A stretch of DNA of 40,986 bases from NCBI GenBank assembly GCA_015039465.1, contig MU130598.1, positions 65,861-106,846 on the forward strand, read 5' to 3'. Positions 10,546 through 21,438 of the stretch are shown in pieces. The position numbers and the translations under genes were made by a program. The stretch is from Phlegmacium glaucopus (lineage: Eukaryota; Basidiomycota; Agaricomycetes; Agaricales; Cortinariaceae). How positions within the stretch are numbered: position 1 is the stretch's first letter; every line of letters begins with the position of its first letter. The notes below the pieces were generated by a model. That model saw only the letters and a program-made list of their open reading frames with translations. It did not search any database and was not told the DNA's origin.

Positions 10546-12508
10546 TCAATCATGAATTCTGCACACTAATTCTCCATCCCACTCATCTGATCCTACACCA
10601 ACAGCAACAATAAACAAGGAAGTAGGATCATATTTGCCTTTGATAGATCTCAGTTTATCATAATGATCGCCGAAATAGGATTTCTTGAAATCGAGCTCAT
10701 GAAGGGAACCCTATGAGGAAAATAACAGTGAATTTGGGTTAGCTTCAGCTCATTGTTCAAGTAATGTATTGTTTTTTTACCTCGTTAAGATATGAACCGG
10801 AATCTGTGGTCAACTGATCGAGAGTGAGAGTCAATTGCTTGAGTTGATCTATTCGTTGGAATATAAAATCCACGGTTGCACCTTCGTCCCAGTCCGCTGA
10901 GACGACAACTTCCGATAGCGCTCTGCGCCATGAAGGATTGAGACCGGTGGAATCAGGATCTACACGAGACACAGCACCACCTGCGACAGAGCTAAGCACA
11001 TATAAAAATCAGGTTGATTGAATTTATATAGAACTGACTTACTTGAGAGTAGCACCGCCATCGAGTGATAACATGATTTTGGCTGCTTTTGCAGGGTCAG
11101 TCTCTGCCAAGCTACGAGGAAGCAGTCGTGATGCGAATTCAATTCGACCTGCCGTTTCTGGTACTACATTTACAAAGAAAGCCTGATAAAACTCGTAAAA
11201 TGAGTTATAAGGTATTGTCGTATCTTGTGACAAACCACCTGTAGCATCTGCTGCGTATTGGGCGAATGGAAGGAATGTCGTATTGGTATCTGCCCAAGAG
11301 ATGTTCGGAGCTATGAGGAGAGCTGAGAAGGATGTATTGGATAAAGTGATGTATCCACTCCAACCTGCGTCGGAGATGGTTGGGTGTAATTTGATAAATT
11401 CGGTTGTTACATTTTGAGCGATGGCAGGTGAGGTGAAGTTGGAGGCTACGTAAGCCAAGGTTAAGGGGAAGGTTGGATGGGTTTGGTATGTAGTTGAAGT
11501 TACGACGCCATAGGTACCTCCGCCACCACCGCGTAATGCCCAAAATAAATCTGGGTGTTGGAAAGAGTTGGTGGTGATGAGAGATCCATCGGCGAGGACA
11601 ATGGTAAATTGAAGAACGTTATCAACGCCTGGGCATGATATCATGAATTTCAGCATGCAGAATGATTGGGAATGACAGTGGCGTACCGAGGCCGAACTTA
11701 GGGGAGAGGGCACTGTGTCCTCCACCCATCACCCATCCTCCAGCAGCGCCAACTGTTCCACCTCCGGATAAACCTCCAACAATGGACCGTCCTTGTTTCT
11801 GAGCAAAGTCATATGCCTGCTGCCATTGAACACCAGCTCCAAGAGTGACAGCTGAGATATACCGAAAGTAAATCCAATCAATCACTGGAAATGCAAAGAG
11901 AAAAAGAAGCAATCACCATTAAACGTGTTTTCGTTTGTTACTGGAGCGCCTTCGGGAACAAAAGTGGAATTATAGGATGTATCCTTCATATTATGTGTCC
12001 ATATCAGAAAACCACCACGCGCAGTGCTTCGACCGAAAAAGTCATGTCCCGTATTCTTCACCACTAGTTTGAGATTATGTTGCTTCGCGAAATTGACCGC
12101 AGCTTGAATGTCACCCCCAGAACGAGCATCGACACCAACAGGTGGCACGCTTCCCTGCCCACATGGAATTCCCAAGGTAGTATTCAAGTAACATACTGAT
12201 ATTGTTTCGTTGGGGAATATGAACTCCTCGAGGTTGGCGTTCTGCATCGCTCCTGGTTGGTCTGAACGCCAGATACCGTTCGTATAGTTTGCCATTACGT
12301 TTGAACAATTACCGGAAGTCGCTGAAGGCGGATAGCATGGAAATGCAGGGGGACGGGGGTGTAGAAGTGGTTGTGATAACTGAGTAGCCAATGTGGTGAA
12401 CTCTTTTTCGTTTGGCCAGCATGGTTGGCCATATAGGCAGCGGCAAGTAGATATTACCCTGTTAGCCGCCAAGATGGGCAGGAATAAGGAACGTCTTTGA
12501 AGTTTCAT
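10546..12508 (-). CDS. Secreted FAD-linked oxidase with BBE domain
   Basis: Five exons on the minus strand: 12508-11917, 11851-11687, 11628-11043, 10991-10781 and 10710-10546. All introns are GT-AG (51-70 nt) and all phases agree, giving about 572 residues. The N-terminus (MKLQRRSLFLPILAA) is a likely signal peptide and several N-x-S/T sites follow, so the enzyme is probably secreted. The FAD_binding_4 motif KNTGHDFFGRSTA is at residues 151-163; His155 is the expected 8-alpha-histidyl attachment site of the VAO/PCMH superfamily. VGGLSGGGTVGAAGGW and GGGHSALSPKFGLGVDNVLQ follow. The usual second flavin-linking Cys of berberine-bridge enzymes is not evident, suggesting single covalent attachment. 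The C-terminus has a BBE signature (YFGDHYDKLRSIKGKYDP). Substrate is unknown; relatives oxidise alcohols, sugars or secondary metabolites. The gene looks intact. Confidence 0.92.
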
Positions 12509-12544
12509 GGAAGCGGGTTTGAACGGTAGATGGGGATTAGGGAA

Positions 12545-12553
12545 CCTTTTATA
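12545..12553 (-). promoter_or_regulatory. TATA box of the FAD oxidase gene
   Basis: On the minus strand the site reads TATAAAAGG, about 40 bp before the ATG at 12508, implying a very short 5' leader. Confidence 0.6.
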
Positions 12554-12910
12554 GGTTTTGTCATAATTAAGAATTTGTAAGGGCGGTGCCGATTAATATC
12601 AGGGCCGGGCGGAGAAACAAGGAGGGATATATATCAATTATATTCCAACCTAGACTGTCCCAGTGGCAGTATCGTTGCTTACGTTGGAGATATGGGTCCA
12701 ACCTTGTATACTTTCCTCCAACAGAGTGTCAACAGAACGTATTAGTCTACCGAACCTGCCACATTGACAGGGCAGTGCATCGGTTATCAAGCAGAAGAGG
12801 CAACAAGAACTTGGAAGCGAGAACGAAATAACAATCACGATTGCAACCGCTGATAACCATCAATGCCATGACCGTGACGTGCTAATCATTGACTTACCCA
12901 GAATCGTATC
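12554..12910. other. Upstream region of the FAD oxidase
   Basis: No gene or repeat was recognised. The region lies between the oxidase promoter and direct repeat D2. Confidence 0.4.
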
Positions 12911-13169
12911 CCATCTTGTCTAGCGTATATTCCTTCACCGACCGTTCACGTTCATTGGAGATCCAGAAGGAGCAAAAATTGATTATTCTTGAATAGCTCT
13001 CTTGAAGAATCCGTGTGCTTTTAGTGGAGTAATTCCGTAAATGTATTTCGTAGTTAAAACTTAAAACGAGTTGCGCCCATTATCATCACAGGTAAGCAAC
13101 AACTTACAAGTTTGTCAAAGGTGCCAAAACACCGGGGTTTTACAATAAACCCGCAAAATCGAAATGACC
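12911..13169. repeat. Direct repeat D2, upstream of the FAD oxidase
   Basis: This is the partner of D1 (9997-10351), in the same orientation. It starts CCATCTTGTCTAGCGTAT and shares several identical blocks. The similarity is imperfect with several small deletions, so the duplication is older than the gypsy copies. Confidence 0.7.
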
Positions 13170-13478
13170 CATCCAGGCTTGGACCAGAGTTCTGACTTCA
13201 GTAAAAAGCGAGTGCTGTGTGAATACTGTTATTTGGTCAGTAGTTAACCAATGTGAGCGTGGGAATATTTATTCAGTGGCGGTGCAGGATGTTGTTTGCT
13301 ATTAGCATCTGGCGACACCATTGTTGTCGTTGTGACCTTTGGTCCTTCTCCCTTGTCCTCGATCTCCAGCCTGGTATTTTTGCTTTTTTCCTCGCTCTTT
13401 CAAATCCCATTTAAAGCAAAAACACACATCTACGCGCAGACGCCAAAACCAAGAAACCCACCGACAACCGCACAACCA

Positions 13479-14562
13479 ATGCTGGATTCTTCACCAGTGG
13501 CATTGCCACCCATCCCTAGACCTCTGAAACGCTCGGCTTCGACAGCCTCGTTACCTACACCTCCTAGAACTCATCATAAACATGCTAGAGGAAAGGGAAA
13601 GTCTAGGGGATTTTGTGATAGTGATAGTAACGAGGACTCAGATGTGGTGTTGACTAGTGACGATGAAGTGCTGAGGGAGAGATATAAGAAAAGACGAATG
13701 GGGGCGGCGAAGCCAGTAGACGAGGATGGGTTTTGGCTTGGTGATACAGCCGCAAATGCTAAAGCTGAAGCCAAAAACGAACATTCTGGCTCGAAATCTG
13801 GTACCACGGCAACTGTTGGTCCGTCTCAAGCAGTGCCTCTGCTGTACAGACGCAGACAGGCACAAGTAGACGTGGCACCTGTTTCCCCACCGCCATCTCA
13901 TCGAAGGCCGGCGGTTGCAACACCCAAAGCTCTTGTTACTCGAAAGCCTGAACCTCATATTGCCACGGATTCTCCTCCTGTAACTCCGAAGACACGATCA
14001 TCGACCAGACGTGCCCTTCGAGACTCTCCAGACAACCCATTCCTTGCCACTCCTGAAAAACACGTCGAGGACATTCCTGGCCCAAGTGATAGCAGCGCAA
14101 GTCCTAGTCCACGTGGCCCATTGAAAGAGAGGCCCACAATTGCTTACGTATTGTATGTTTTCTCCTTTCTTCGTTGTATATCTATATTAATTGTCTTTTC
14201 ACAGTCGTGGTGTTCGACGCGAATGCAGGAATCCATTGTATAACTATGCTCAGGACCGACCATTTTCCCCTCCTCCAGAATCTAAACTTCCTATCGATCA
14301 TCCAGATTATTCCCCCGCTGTTCATTGCACTCCTAAACGCCTTTTTGCTAATGCTCGTCCAAAGAGGAAGAAACCTGTCACCTCTAAGCAGGACACACCC
14401 GCTCGTAAGAGGGCTAGACAGCGTTCACCATCGTTAAGCGCTGATGAGGGCAATGTTAACGAGATTCGCCCGTTGAAGTTGGATTTTGGTCCAGGGAAGA
14501 GAGCTGGTACTCAGCCTTTGGACCAAGAACTGAGAAGTACTGAAGAACCTGTTTCTCTTTGA
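13479..14562 (+). CDS. Disordered, basic, SP/TP-rich protein of unknown function
   Basis: Two exons, 13479-14152 and 14205-14562, are joined by a 52-nt GTATGT...ACAG intron in phase 2, giving about 343 residues. The frame is also open upstream to 13296, but the ATG at 13479 begins the charged SP/TP-rich part. I do not recognise the family. Residues 1-225 are low complexity with many S/T-P sites (LPTPPRTHHK, SPPVTPKTRSS, SPDNPFLATPEK). The better-folded or motif part is RGVRRECRNPLYNYAQ, then PPPESKLPIDHPDYSP and TPKRLF. KRLF (about residues 269-272) resembles a cyclin-docking RxL motif. Basic clusters (RPKRKK, RKRARQR) suggest a nuclear location. A cell-cycle-regulated nuclear protein is a reasonable guess only. 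Three 3'-end fragments of this gene precede NLR copies 2, 3 and 4. Confidence 0.75.
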
Positions 14563-15252
14563 CCATCGCTCTATTTTGCCTTCATCACCTTCTATCTTCA
14601 TGATTGCCTTCACACTCGTTTTGTTCCCGTACTTGCGATGTCCCCACCAGCTTACTTTTCTTCTTCTTCATTTACTAATGTGTTGCGATACCGTCCTCTT
14701 GTTTCCTGCGATACAGACCTGCAAACATCCGTCATAAAATTTCTCCAGCCTTGTTTTTTGACCATCCATGATTCAGGTAAATAGCATATCCATAAATTAA
14801 CGATGTCATAGAAATCTTTGTACCAAATTTTTACTACATATACATTTTCCATTTCAGTTTGGATTTATTCTATCGCAAGTAGACAGATGACGAGAGGATC
14901 CATTCGGATTATGACGAAAGCGTGACAGAAGTCTACTTACAATTTGTAGTGACTGTAGGTTTTCGATACACAGAGGAGCTTTGAGACGGGTAAGGTTTAT
15001 GAAATTCACTCGGTAGCTAGTAACATACTAGCTACATATTTCAGTGTTCGTACCTTAGACCTATACCAGAAAATAGTACCGGAAATAATCAATCAAAAAA
15101 CATAGAATAAGGAGATAGATAAAATAATTGATATTAATAATAGGAAATAAAACACATGACCTGTGACGAGAAGTCATGAATCTTCATAAACAACGCCCAT
15201 CAAACACATTGTAAAATGACAGCCCACACACGCCGCCTCTTCACTGCCACCA
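14563..15252. other. Spacer between unknown gene and NLR1
   Basis: The spacer has no coding signal. Parts of it recur before the other NLR copies, with landmarks ATGATTGCCTTCACACTCGTTT, GTGTTGCGATACCGTCCT and ATGATTCAGGTAAATAGCAT. Each NLR unit therefore includes the 3' flank of the unknown gene and the NLR promoter region. Confidence 0.55.
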
Positions 15253-15287
15253 ATGTCGGCACCTCACTCGATGATTGGGGGTAAAAA
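15216..15287 (+). promoter_or_regulatory. Overlapping upstream ORF in the NLR1 leader
   Basis: An ATG at 15216 opens a short frame (MTAHTRRLFTATNVGTSLDD, two more codons, then TAA) that overlaps the NLR ATG at 15253 in another frame. Equivalent frames precede NLR2 and NLR4. NLR3 has lost this part of the leader. Translation is unproven. Confidence 0.35.
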
Positions 15288-18200
15288 CTTCGTAATTAAC
15301 GGTGGTACATTCAATCAGACCGTTGCACGGACGGGGTTGAGCATTTGTACGTCTACAATTCCCAAGCAGTGCTTATCTGATCAGTGATTCCATGAGTTCG
15401 TCTAATAGGCTTCGACAAACTGGCTTCCAAAGCCTCTCCTCTGGCGTTCCATCTTGCTGATTCCGATCTGTCCCACTCTACATGCTTCACAAATACCCGA
15501 ACCAAAATCCTCGAACGTATAAAGGGCTGGGCACTATACAACAGCGAGAAAGACAAGTTCGTTATGTGGCTGCACGGCCCGGCCGGAGGTGGAAAGACGG
15601 CTATAGGGAGGACTATTGCCAAGTGGTGTCAGGAGGAGGGGATCCTGCTCGGCGAATTCTTCTTTTCGCGCACCGATGGGACAGGAGGTCAACTGGCTTC
15701 CCTTGCACCTACTCTCGCTTATCGGATGGCCGTTCATACACTTCAAGATGCAAAGGGGGCGATATCTAATGTTGTCAGCCACGACCCACACATCTTTCTG
15801 GCACCCCTGGCTGTCCAGCTGAAGAAATTGGTCTTGGACCCTTTGGATCTTCTCGCTCCGTCCGGCATCGTCCCCTATGTCATCATTCTCGACGGGCTCG
15901 ACGAGACTCTGTCGCCAGATGATCAACAGTTAGTCCTCAATGTCATCTCGGAGACCTTATACCCCCTTAATCCAAGACTACGCATTCTCATTTGTTGCCG
16001 TCCGGAGCCAACCATCGTCACCGCATTCAACGATACCGACTCTCCATTGAATGCCATCTCAACCAATATCTCGCTGAACGATGACGTTGATTCCGATGCC
16101 GATATCCGTGCATTCCTGGTCGAGAAATTTGCCAGAACCAAGAAACTGCTTCCACATCCTCCGACAGAGGACTGGCCAACAGCTGAAAATATCGGTTACC
16201 TTGTAGCTAAGTCGTCCGGCCAATTTATCTTTGCCGCCACGGTCGATAAATATGTCTGTTCTCCCAGGCATCGGCACCAAGCTGTTGCACGACTCAAACA
16301 TGTACTGGATCTGAGGTTGCTGCCACACCTTGAAGACAAGAAAAAACATCCCTTCGCCGACCTCGACGCCTTATACTCTCTCATCCTGAGAACGCGCAAC
16401 GACGTCAACATGTCTGTCAAGGCCACAGCGGTTTGCCTTGAATACCCAACATATTTCAATACCATCTTGCCCACGGACCTCGCAAAGGTTCTCGACATCG
16501 AACTCAGCGAAACTTGGGCGATACTTTACGAACTTGCATCCCTCTTCGACGCCAGCAAGGAAGGCATCAGACCTTTTCATGCTTCTTTTGGTGACTTTTT
16601 GTTTGATAGCTCGCGCTCACTTGACTGCTTCTGTAGTAGAGGAGATATTGTTGCGGACATCACATACGCCATGGTGAAACGAGGCCGCGATCCTGAAGGT
16701 ACGAGATACTTTTGTTTGATCCTGCGGCGAATCTGATTGATATTCTACTAGTGTTGTCATACCATGTATTTTCTCATCTATTGGGGGAAGCGACACCCCG
16801 TCAAGACCTCTGAGACGCGCTCAGCCAGATGAAACCTATTTCAATTTTCGGGCAACCTACCAGTACCAGGAACTATGACCAACGTTTTACCAAGGGAGCT
16901 TACTATCTTATACCCTTGTTGCGGCAGCTGGAAAATCATGTCGTGGGTTATTTCTCACTTTACACTGTTTTCACGACGCTGATGCTGCATCATCCTAGTC
17001 ATCCGACACTTATAAGAACTTCGTCACATATTTCGACCGACAGTTCGAATCCTTCCTCCCGTCTGGTCACTGGAGGTCGACGATTTTTGAGCGTGAGAGT
17101 GAAGGGATGCAGATGGCGCATGTGGAAAGTGATGAGGGGTCAGCCGATAGCATGCCAGGCCTTCAGTCGGTCTCAAATACAGACTCAGGCTCAGATATCT
17201 CAAATACAGACTCAGGCTCAGATATCTCACAGTGGGACTCAGAGGAAGAAGCCGGAGGGCCAGGCTCAACCATTTACCGAGTCTTAGAGCTGGCGCCGCT
17301 ATCTACTTTTCCTGCATGGGATGAAATCAATGCCTCGCTGAATATTCGCTTGACAGGTCCGAACTCTCTCAAGGGCCTTTGCAATGAGGCCCACTTTGCT
17401 CGTTCGCATCTCACAACGACGTCATCGGCCCTTGTTAATGGCTCAACGCAAGCGAAAGCTGCTCTTTTCTGCCTCAAGCAGATACAAAGTAAGGGTATTA
17501 CGAAGGACCTGCACATTGCCTTTGTAAAGCTCCTTCCCCATTCCCTCTTGCACGCAACGCAGTTGCCAGAACTGAGAACTGCTATCCAAAGCTTGCAAAC
17601 TCAGCATCTTACCGTATACCAAAGACTTCCCTTGGAGACACAGAATGCGATCACAGACTACTTGCACGGTGGATCTCAGAAACCTAGGAAAAAAAGAGAA
17701 AAAAAACATCCTCCAGGCACTGTTACAGATTCTTCAACTCAGGCTACGAGCAATCAGAAACCCTCCACGATTTCGAATTCTTCGACTGCCCATCAAAAGG
17801 TTCAGAAATCGTCACCCACACCTCAACCTCCTTCGAGTCCTGGTTCGAAATATACAACCTCATCTCAAACCCAGCCTACTTCCCAAGTCCCATCACACTC
17901 CACTCGAGCTCAGCCTTCGCCAAATGCCTCTCAAAAAGCTTCCACTGCATCTGAAGCACCTCAGAATACCCGGGGTGCTCCTCAACCTCCTTCAAGCGCT
18001 GGTTTGAAATCTTCAACCCCACCTCAACCGAGTCAATCCCAGCCTGCAGCATGCATTTCTCAACCCTCTGCTCGAACCCAAGCTTCTCTGAGTATCGCTG
18101 GGAAACCTTTGACCAGGTTGCAAACGCCAGAGCAGCCTTGTAATGCCTCACAGCCTGCTACCCCCGATCCAGAGTCTTCGACTGCTCAAGGCCCTTCAGT

Positions 18201-18315
18201 CACGCCCCAAAGCACTTTGGGGCCTTCTCACCCTTCCGAGTCTTCGACCAGTGTTCAGGGCCCATCAAAGCGTCCTTCTCGTCCTCGAAAGAGCGGGAAA
18301 GGTCGACGGAAGTAA
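15253..18315 (+). pseudogene. NACHT NLR protein, copy 1, with one nonsense codon
   Basis: Four exons: 15253-15346, 15409-16698, 16752-16942 and 16999-18315. The N-terminus carries KNFVINGGTFNQTVARTG, a motif style common before basidiomycete NACHT domains. P-loop GPAGGGKT is at residues 88-95, Walker B VIILDGLDE at about 189-197, then LRILICCRPEP and, near residue 420, RPFHASFGDFLFD, a recurrent basidiomycete NACHT signature. Exon 4 encodes a conserved unnamed region (LAPLSTFPAWDEINASLN) and a Ser/Thr/Pro/Gln-rich tail ending in RKSGKGRRK. A TGA at 16811-16813 in exon 3 replaces the CGA of NLR2 and would stop the protein just after the NACHT. No alternative acceptor rescues it. Everything downstream is open. 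It could be a recent pseudogene or yield a NACHT-only product. Confidence 0.85.
17174..17227 (+). repeat. 27-bp in-frame tandem duplication in NLR1
   Basis: Two adjacent copies of a 27-bp unit encode SNTDSGSDI twice. Copies 2 and 3 of the NLR lack this exact duplication. Confidence 0.7.
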
Positions 18316-18660
18316 TCTATACACATGTAATTTCCTTCATGCGACTTAAGGGATGACAGCCGTGGACCGTGGTTAAGTCTTGACCTTGGATGCTATTGAT
18401 GTCCTTGGTGTTGGATTGGAATGACTGATCAGTTGTACCCCTACGTATATTGCGTAGTAAATGGAACGACAAACCAACCTTACCCGTCTTGAATTCACTT
18501 TCCTCACGAGTCTGTTTCATACTCCAACCTATCTGTTTCTTCTGATTGGCCCCCGTATCTGAGTTTGCCTATTAGTTTAGTAGATGTGAAATTCAATTAA
18601 TAAATAAATTTGAGGGGTCAACGCCTCAGCCTGGTTCAAGCTTGTGGTATTTTGTTTTGA
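18316..18660. repeat. 3' flank of NLR1, shared with NLR3
   Basis: This aligns with about 36360-36690 after NLR3. Landmarks are TCCTTGGTGTTGGAT, ACTGATCAGTTGTA and GTAGATGTGAAATT. No gene was seen. Confidence 0.6.
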
Positions 18661-19460
18661 TCATTTGATGTTGTGTGAGCGCTCCCAGTGAAAACCAGCT
18701 GAAAACCTCTGCCGATATATGTGTTGAGCCGAACTTGCAGAATATGAAGATCAATGCAGACAATGGCTCGTTCGCAGATGAGTTCTGCACATATCCGTAC
18801 GCTGCTTACAATATTTGGTTCTGTTGCTTCGAAAGAGCTGTCGAGGAGTTGTACAATGTCTGGGAAATGGGGACTAAAAAAAAGAGAATTCGGTAACGAT
18901 ATGAGAAAAATCCAGTTTTTATTTTTATGATTTCAGTTCAGCGGGGAGAAAATCTAAATGTGTCACGACAACCTACATTTATGGTCAACATGTAAAAGGC
19001 TAGTATATCCATGTTCAAGACTCGTGATGTGTAGGTTGGCTAGTGGGCAAATATCAGCCGGGAGAACAAACCATATGATAGAGAACGCACCTGTCACCCG
19101 TTTAACCACCAGAGTACTAGATATTCTGCAAGCACTTTCAGCCGGTTCATAATTATACATAGGCTTGAATAAAGCTTTTTATCGCCGGAGCAACCAGTCA
19201 AAGAGACCGCGAGAGTTGCGTGACTGAGCGATTGCTTGGCTTGCAGATAGTGCTGCTGAGTGCTCCCTGCAAATTGGAATTTGGAATACAACGTCAAGAA
19301 AGAACGCAAAAATACTTGCTTCAGAGTGGGTGACTTATCCAACATCAAAGAGGACCCCATTGCGACGGAACCCACCACTCAAAAACAATTGATCGCCTAT
19401 AGCACCTCTCAAGTCGACACTCAAAATCTATTCAACAACGTCAAACCTTGAAACAGACGG
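18661..19460. other. Spacer without recognised gene
   Basis: The first part (GAAAACCAGCTGAAAACC, AACTTGCAGAATATGAAGATC) recurs at about 36700-36780. The rest is not shared. Short open frames show no recognisable motif. It may be a decayed gene. Confidence 0.4.
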
Positions 19461-20180
19461 CATGGGTCACAGGGGCAACGAATAATGTCATAAACCCGCG
19501 AGACTCTGAACGAGCCTTGTACATTGAAGGTATCTTTGGGGAACGCATCGAATTTGGCCAAGTTCGTCAAGCAGCGAAGTCTCTTCTGAAGGAGTGGATG
19601 TCATAATTAACGCCTATATAGACTCAGCGATGCAAAGGACTGTTGACCTGCCAGTCGTAATGTTATGGGAGAAAAAGGGTACCAGTGTTCATGGTTGCGA
19701 CGTGTCGTCTTTACATATTTGGTTGTGTTGATCGATCGTCCTTCCTTCTTACCTTACTTATATATAAGCACACATCTCGTCCAAGAAGCCGGCCGGAGTC
19801 CAGCACCAGATATCGTAGGCAAGAATAAACGTGTATAAGTGCTTGGTACTTTTTATCCGGAAAAATCTTCAGTCGTTGAAATTTATTGGCTTTCTTCGAA
19901 TCTCGGTTAGCTTCTCTAACATTGCTAGTTAGCTTGGGACGGGGTTTTCCAACCAACCTACATATGAAGGGCGTCAAGAAATCAACAATCAACGTTCAAC
20001 GTTCAACAATAAATTAATCATGATCATGCATCATGTCTTGAATACTCAGCTCTCAACTCGTCGACTTCACAACATCCTGACCATTTTTTCGGATATCGGC
20101 AAACCCTTTTCACAACTTCTTCAACGAACTTCCAAAGCCTTGAGAAATTAATGGTAATCGTCAAATATTAATTACATCTC
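19461..20180 (+). repeat. Spacer repeat S, upstream of NLR unit 2
   Basis: This matches about 31140-31720 upstream of unit 3. Landmarks are CGCGAGACTCT, AACGAGCCTTGTAC, ATCGAATTTGGCCAAG, GGACTGTTGACCTGCCAGTC and CACAACTTCTTCAACGAACT. A roughly 105-bp piece recurs at 24997-25100. One stretch translates in all copies to an R-D-S-x-R-A-L-Y-x-E-G peptide, so it may be the end of a lost gene. Confidence 0.6.
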
Positions 20181-20450
20181 ATTTGTGGTACAATGAAGGC
20201 TCGATTTAAAGCTTTGCTTCAGCTCATTTTGTCTCTACTCCTTCTCTCTGGTCCTTCTCGAGACCCTGCACATCTCAAGCACTTCTTGGAACGCCCTCCT
20301 TACTTGCTCTTCACGACCAGGACTACGAGGCTTGAACGACACAGGGAAAATACGCGGCACACCCACGAGTCCACTCGTATACTTCGTCATTGATATCTGG
20401 CACTTCAGCACGTCCGGTAGCAGGGTCGATTGGGGTAGTCAAGATCCCAG

Positions 20451-20667
20451 ATCCTAAACGCCTTTCTGCCGATGCTTGTCCAGAGAGGAAGAAACCTGTC
20501 GCCTCTAAGCAGGACAAACCCTCCGGTAAGAGCGTTCGTCATCGTTAAGCGCTGATGAGGGTAATGTTGACGAGATTCGCCCGTTGGATTTTGGTCCAGG
20601 GACGAGAGCTGGTGCTCAGGCTTTGGACCAAGAACTCAGGTATGCTGAAGAACCTGTTTTTCTTTGA
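20451..20667 (+). pseudogene. 3' fragment of the unknown SP/TP-rich gene (unit 2)
   Basis: From CCTAAACGCCTTT the sequence follows the last about 230 bp of the intact gene (14331-14562): the KRLF region, KKP, the DEGN segment and the terminal ...EEPV(F/S)L stop. Indels break the frame, and no N-terminal exon is present. Confidence 0.75.
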
Positions 20668-21438
20668 CCGTCACTCTATTTTCACCTTTTCACCTTCTAT
20701 GCTAACGATCTTCATGATTGCCGTCACGCTCATTTTGTTCCCATACTTGCCCCCACCATCTTTCTTTTTTTCCCCTTCATTTATTAATGTGTTGCGATAC
20801 CATCCTCTGGTTTCCTGCGGTACAGATCTGCAAACTTCCGTTATAAAACATCTCTTGTCTTGTTTTTTGATCTCTCTATGTCGACCACCCATGATGATTC
20901 GGGTAAATAACATATCCGTAACGGATTTTGAACGGAAAATCCTTTTATACCAAATTTTTACTACATATATTGTTCGATGACATTTTCCACTCCATTTTTG
21001 GATTTACTGTATCGCAAGCAGATGCTATACTTATCCTTCGAGGGGATATTTGACCAGTTCCAAGTCAGCCCGCATGCTACCACACTCGAAAAGATCCAGA
21101 CCTGCAGTGACCCAGAGTCCCAGACTCATTAAGTTCGAGATTCCAAATTGATTCATATTAATTTTATATATATTCTTGGCGAGATCCGATCTTGTCCTAT
21201 CTTAAATATATAATATTATAGCAGCCGTGCATTCGCCAGTATAAATGTAGTTAGATTTTCAGTGAATTCTACAACGTTAAACCGTCTACTAAGGGTAAGT
21301 ACTTGCCAAACCAAAATCTTACATCAGCTACTAAATCAAGTCACTGGTGTTACCTTTTTGTCACATGAATCTTCATAACAACGCCCATGAAACACAGTAA
21401 AATGATAGTTTACACACGCCGCCTCTTCACTGCCACCA
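20668..21438. other. Spacer between fragment and NLR2
   Basis: This corresponds to 14563-15252 of unit 1. It is followed by about 400 bp with AT-rich stretches not conserved in the other units. An overlapping upstream frame starting MIVYTRRLFTATNVG ends after the NLR2 ATG. Confidence 0.5.

Noticed and set aside
15534..16580. Several minus-strand open frames over the NACHT exons
   Set aside because: They recur in all four copies only because the plus-strand coding sequence is conserved. They have no start context or splice signals.
17645..18007. Leu/Arg/His-rich open frame inside the NLR1 tail
   Set aside because: It is an out-of-frame reading of the Ser/Pro-rich exon 4. Similar shadows occur in NLR2 and NLR3, and composition explains them.
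18675..18896. Open frame of 73 codons after NLR1
   Set aside because: Only its first part is shared with 36700-36780, where it is broken. No motif was seen, so it is treated as spacer.
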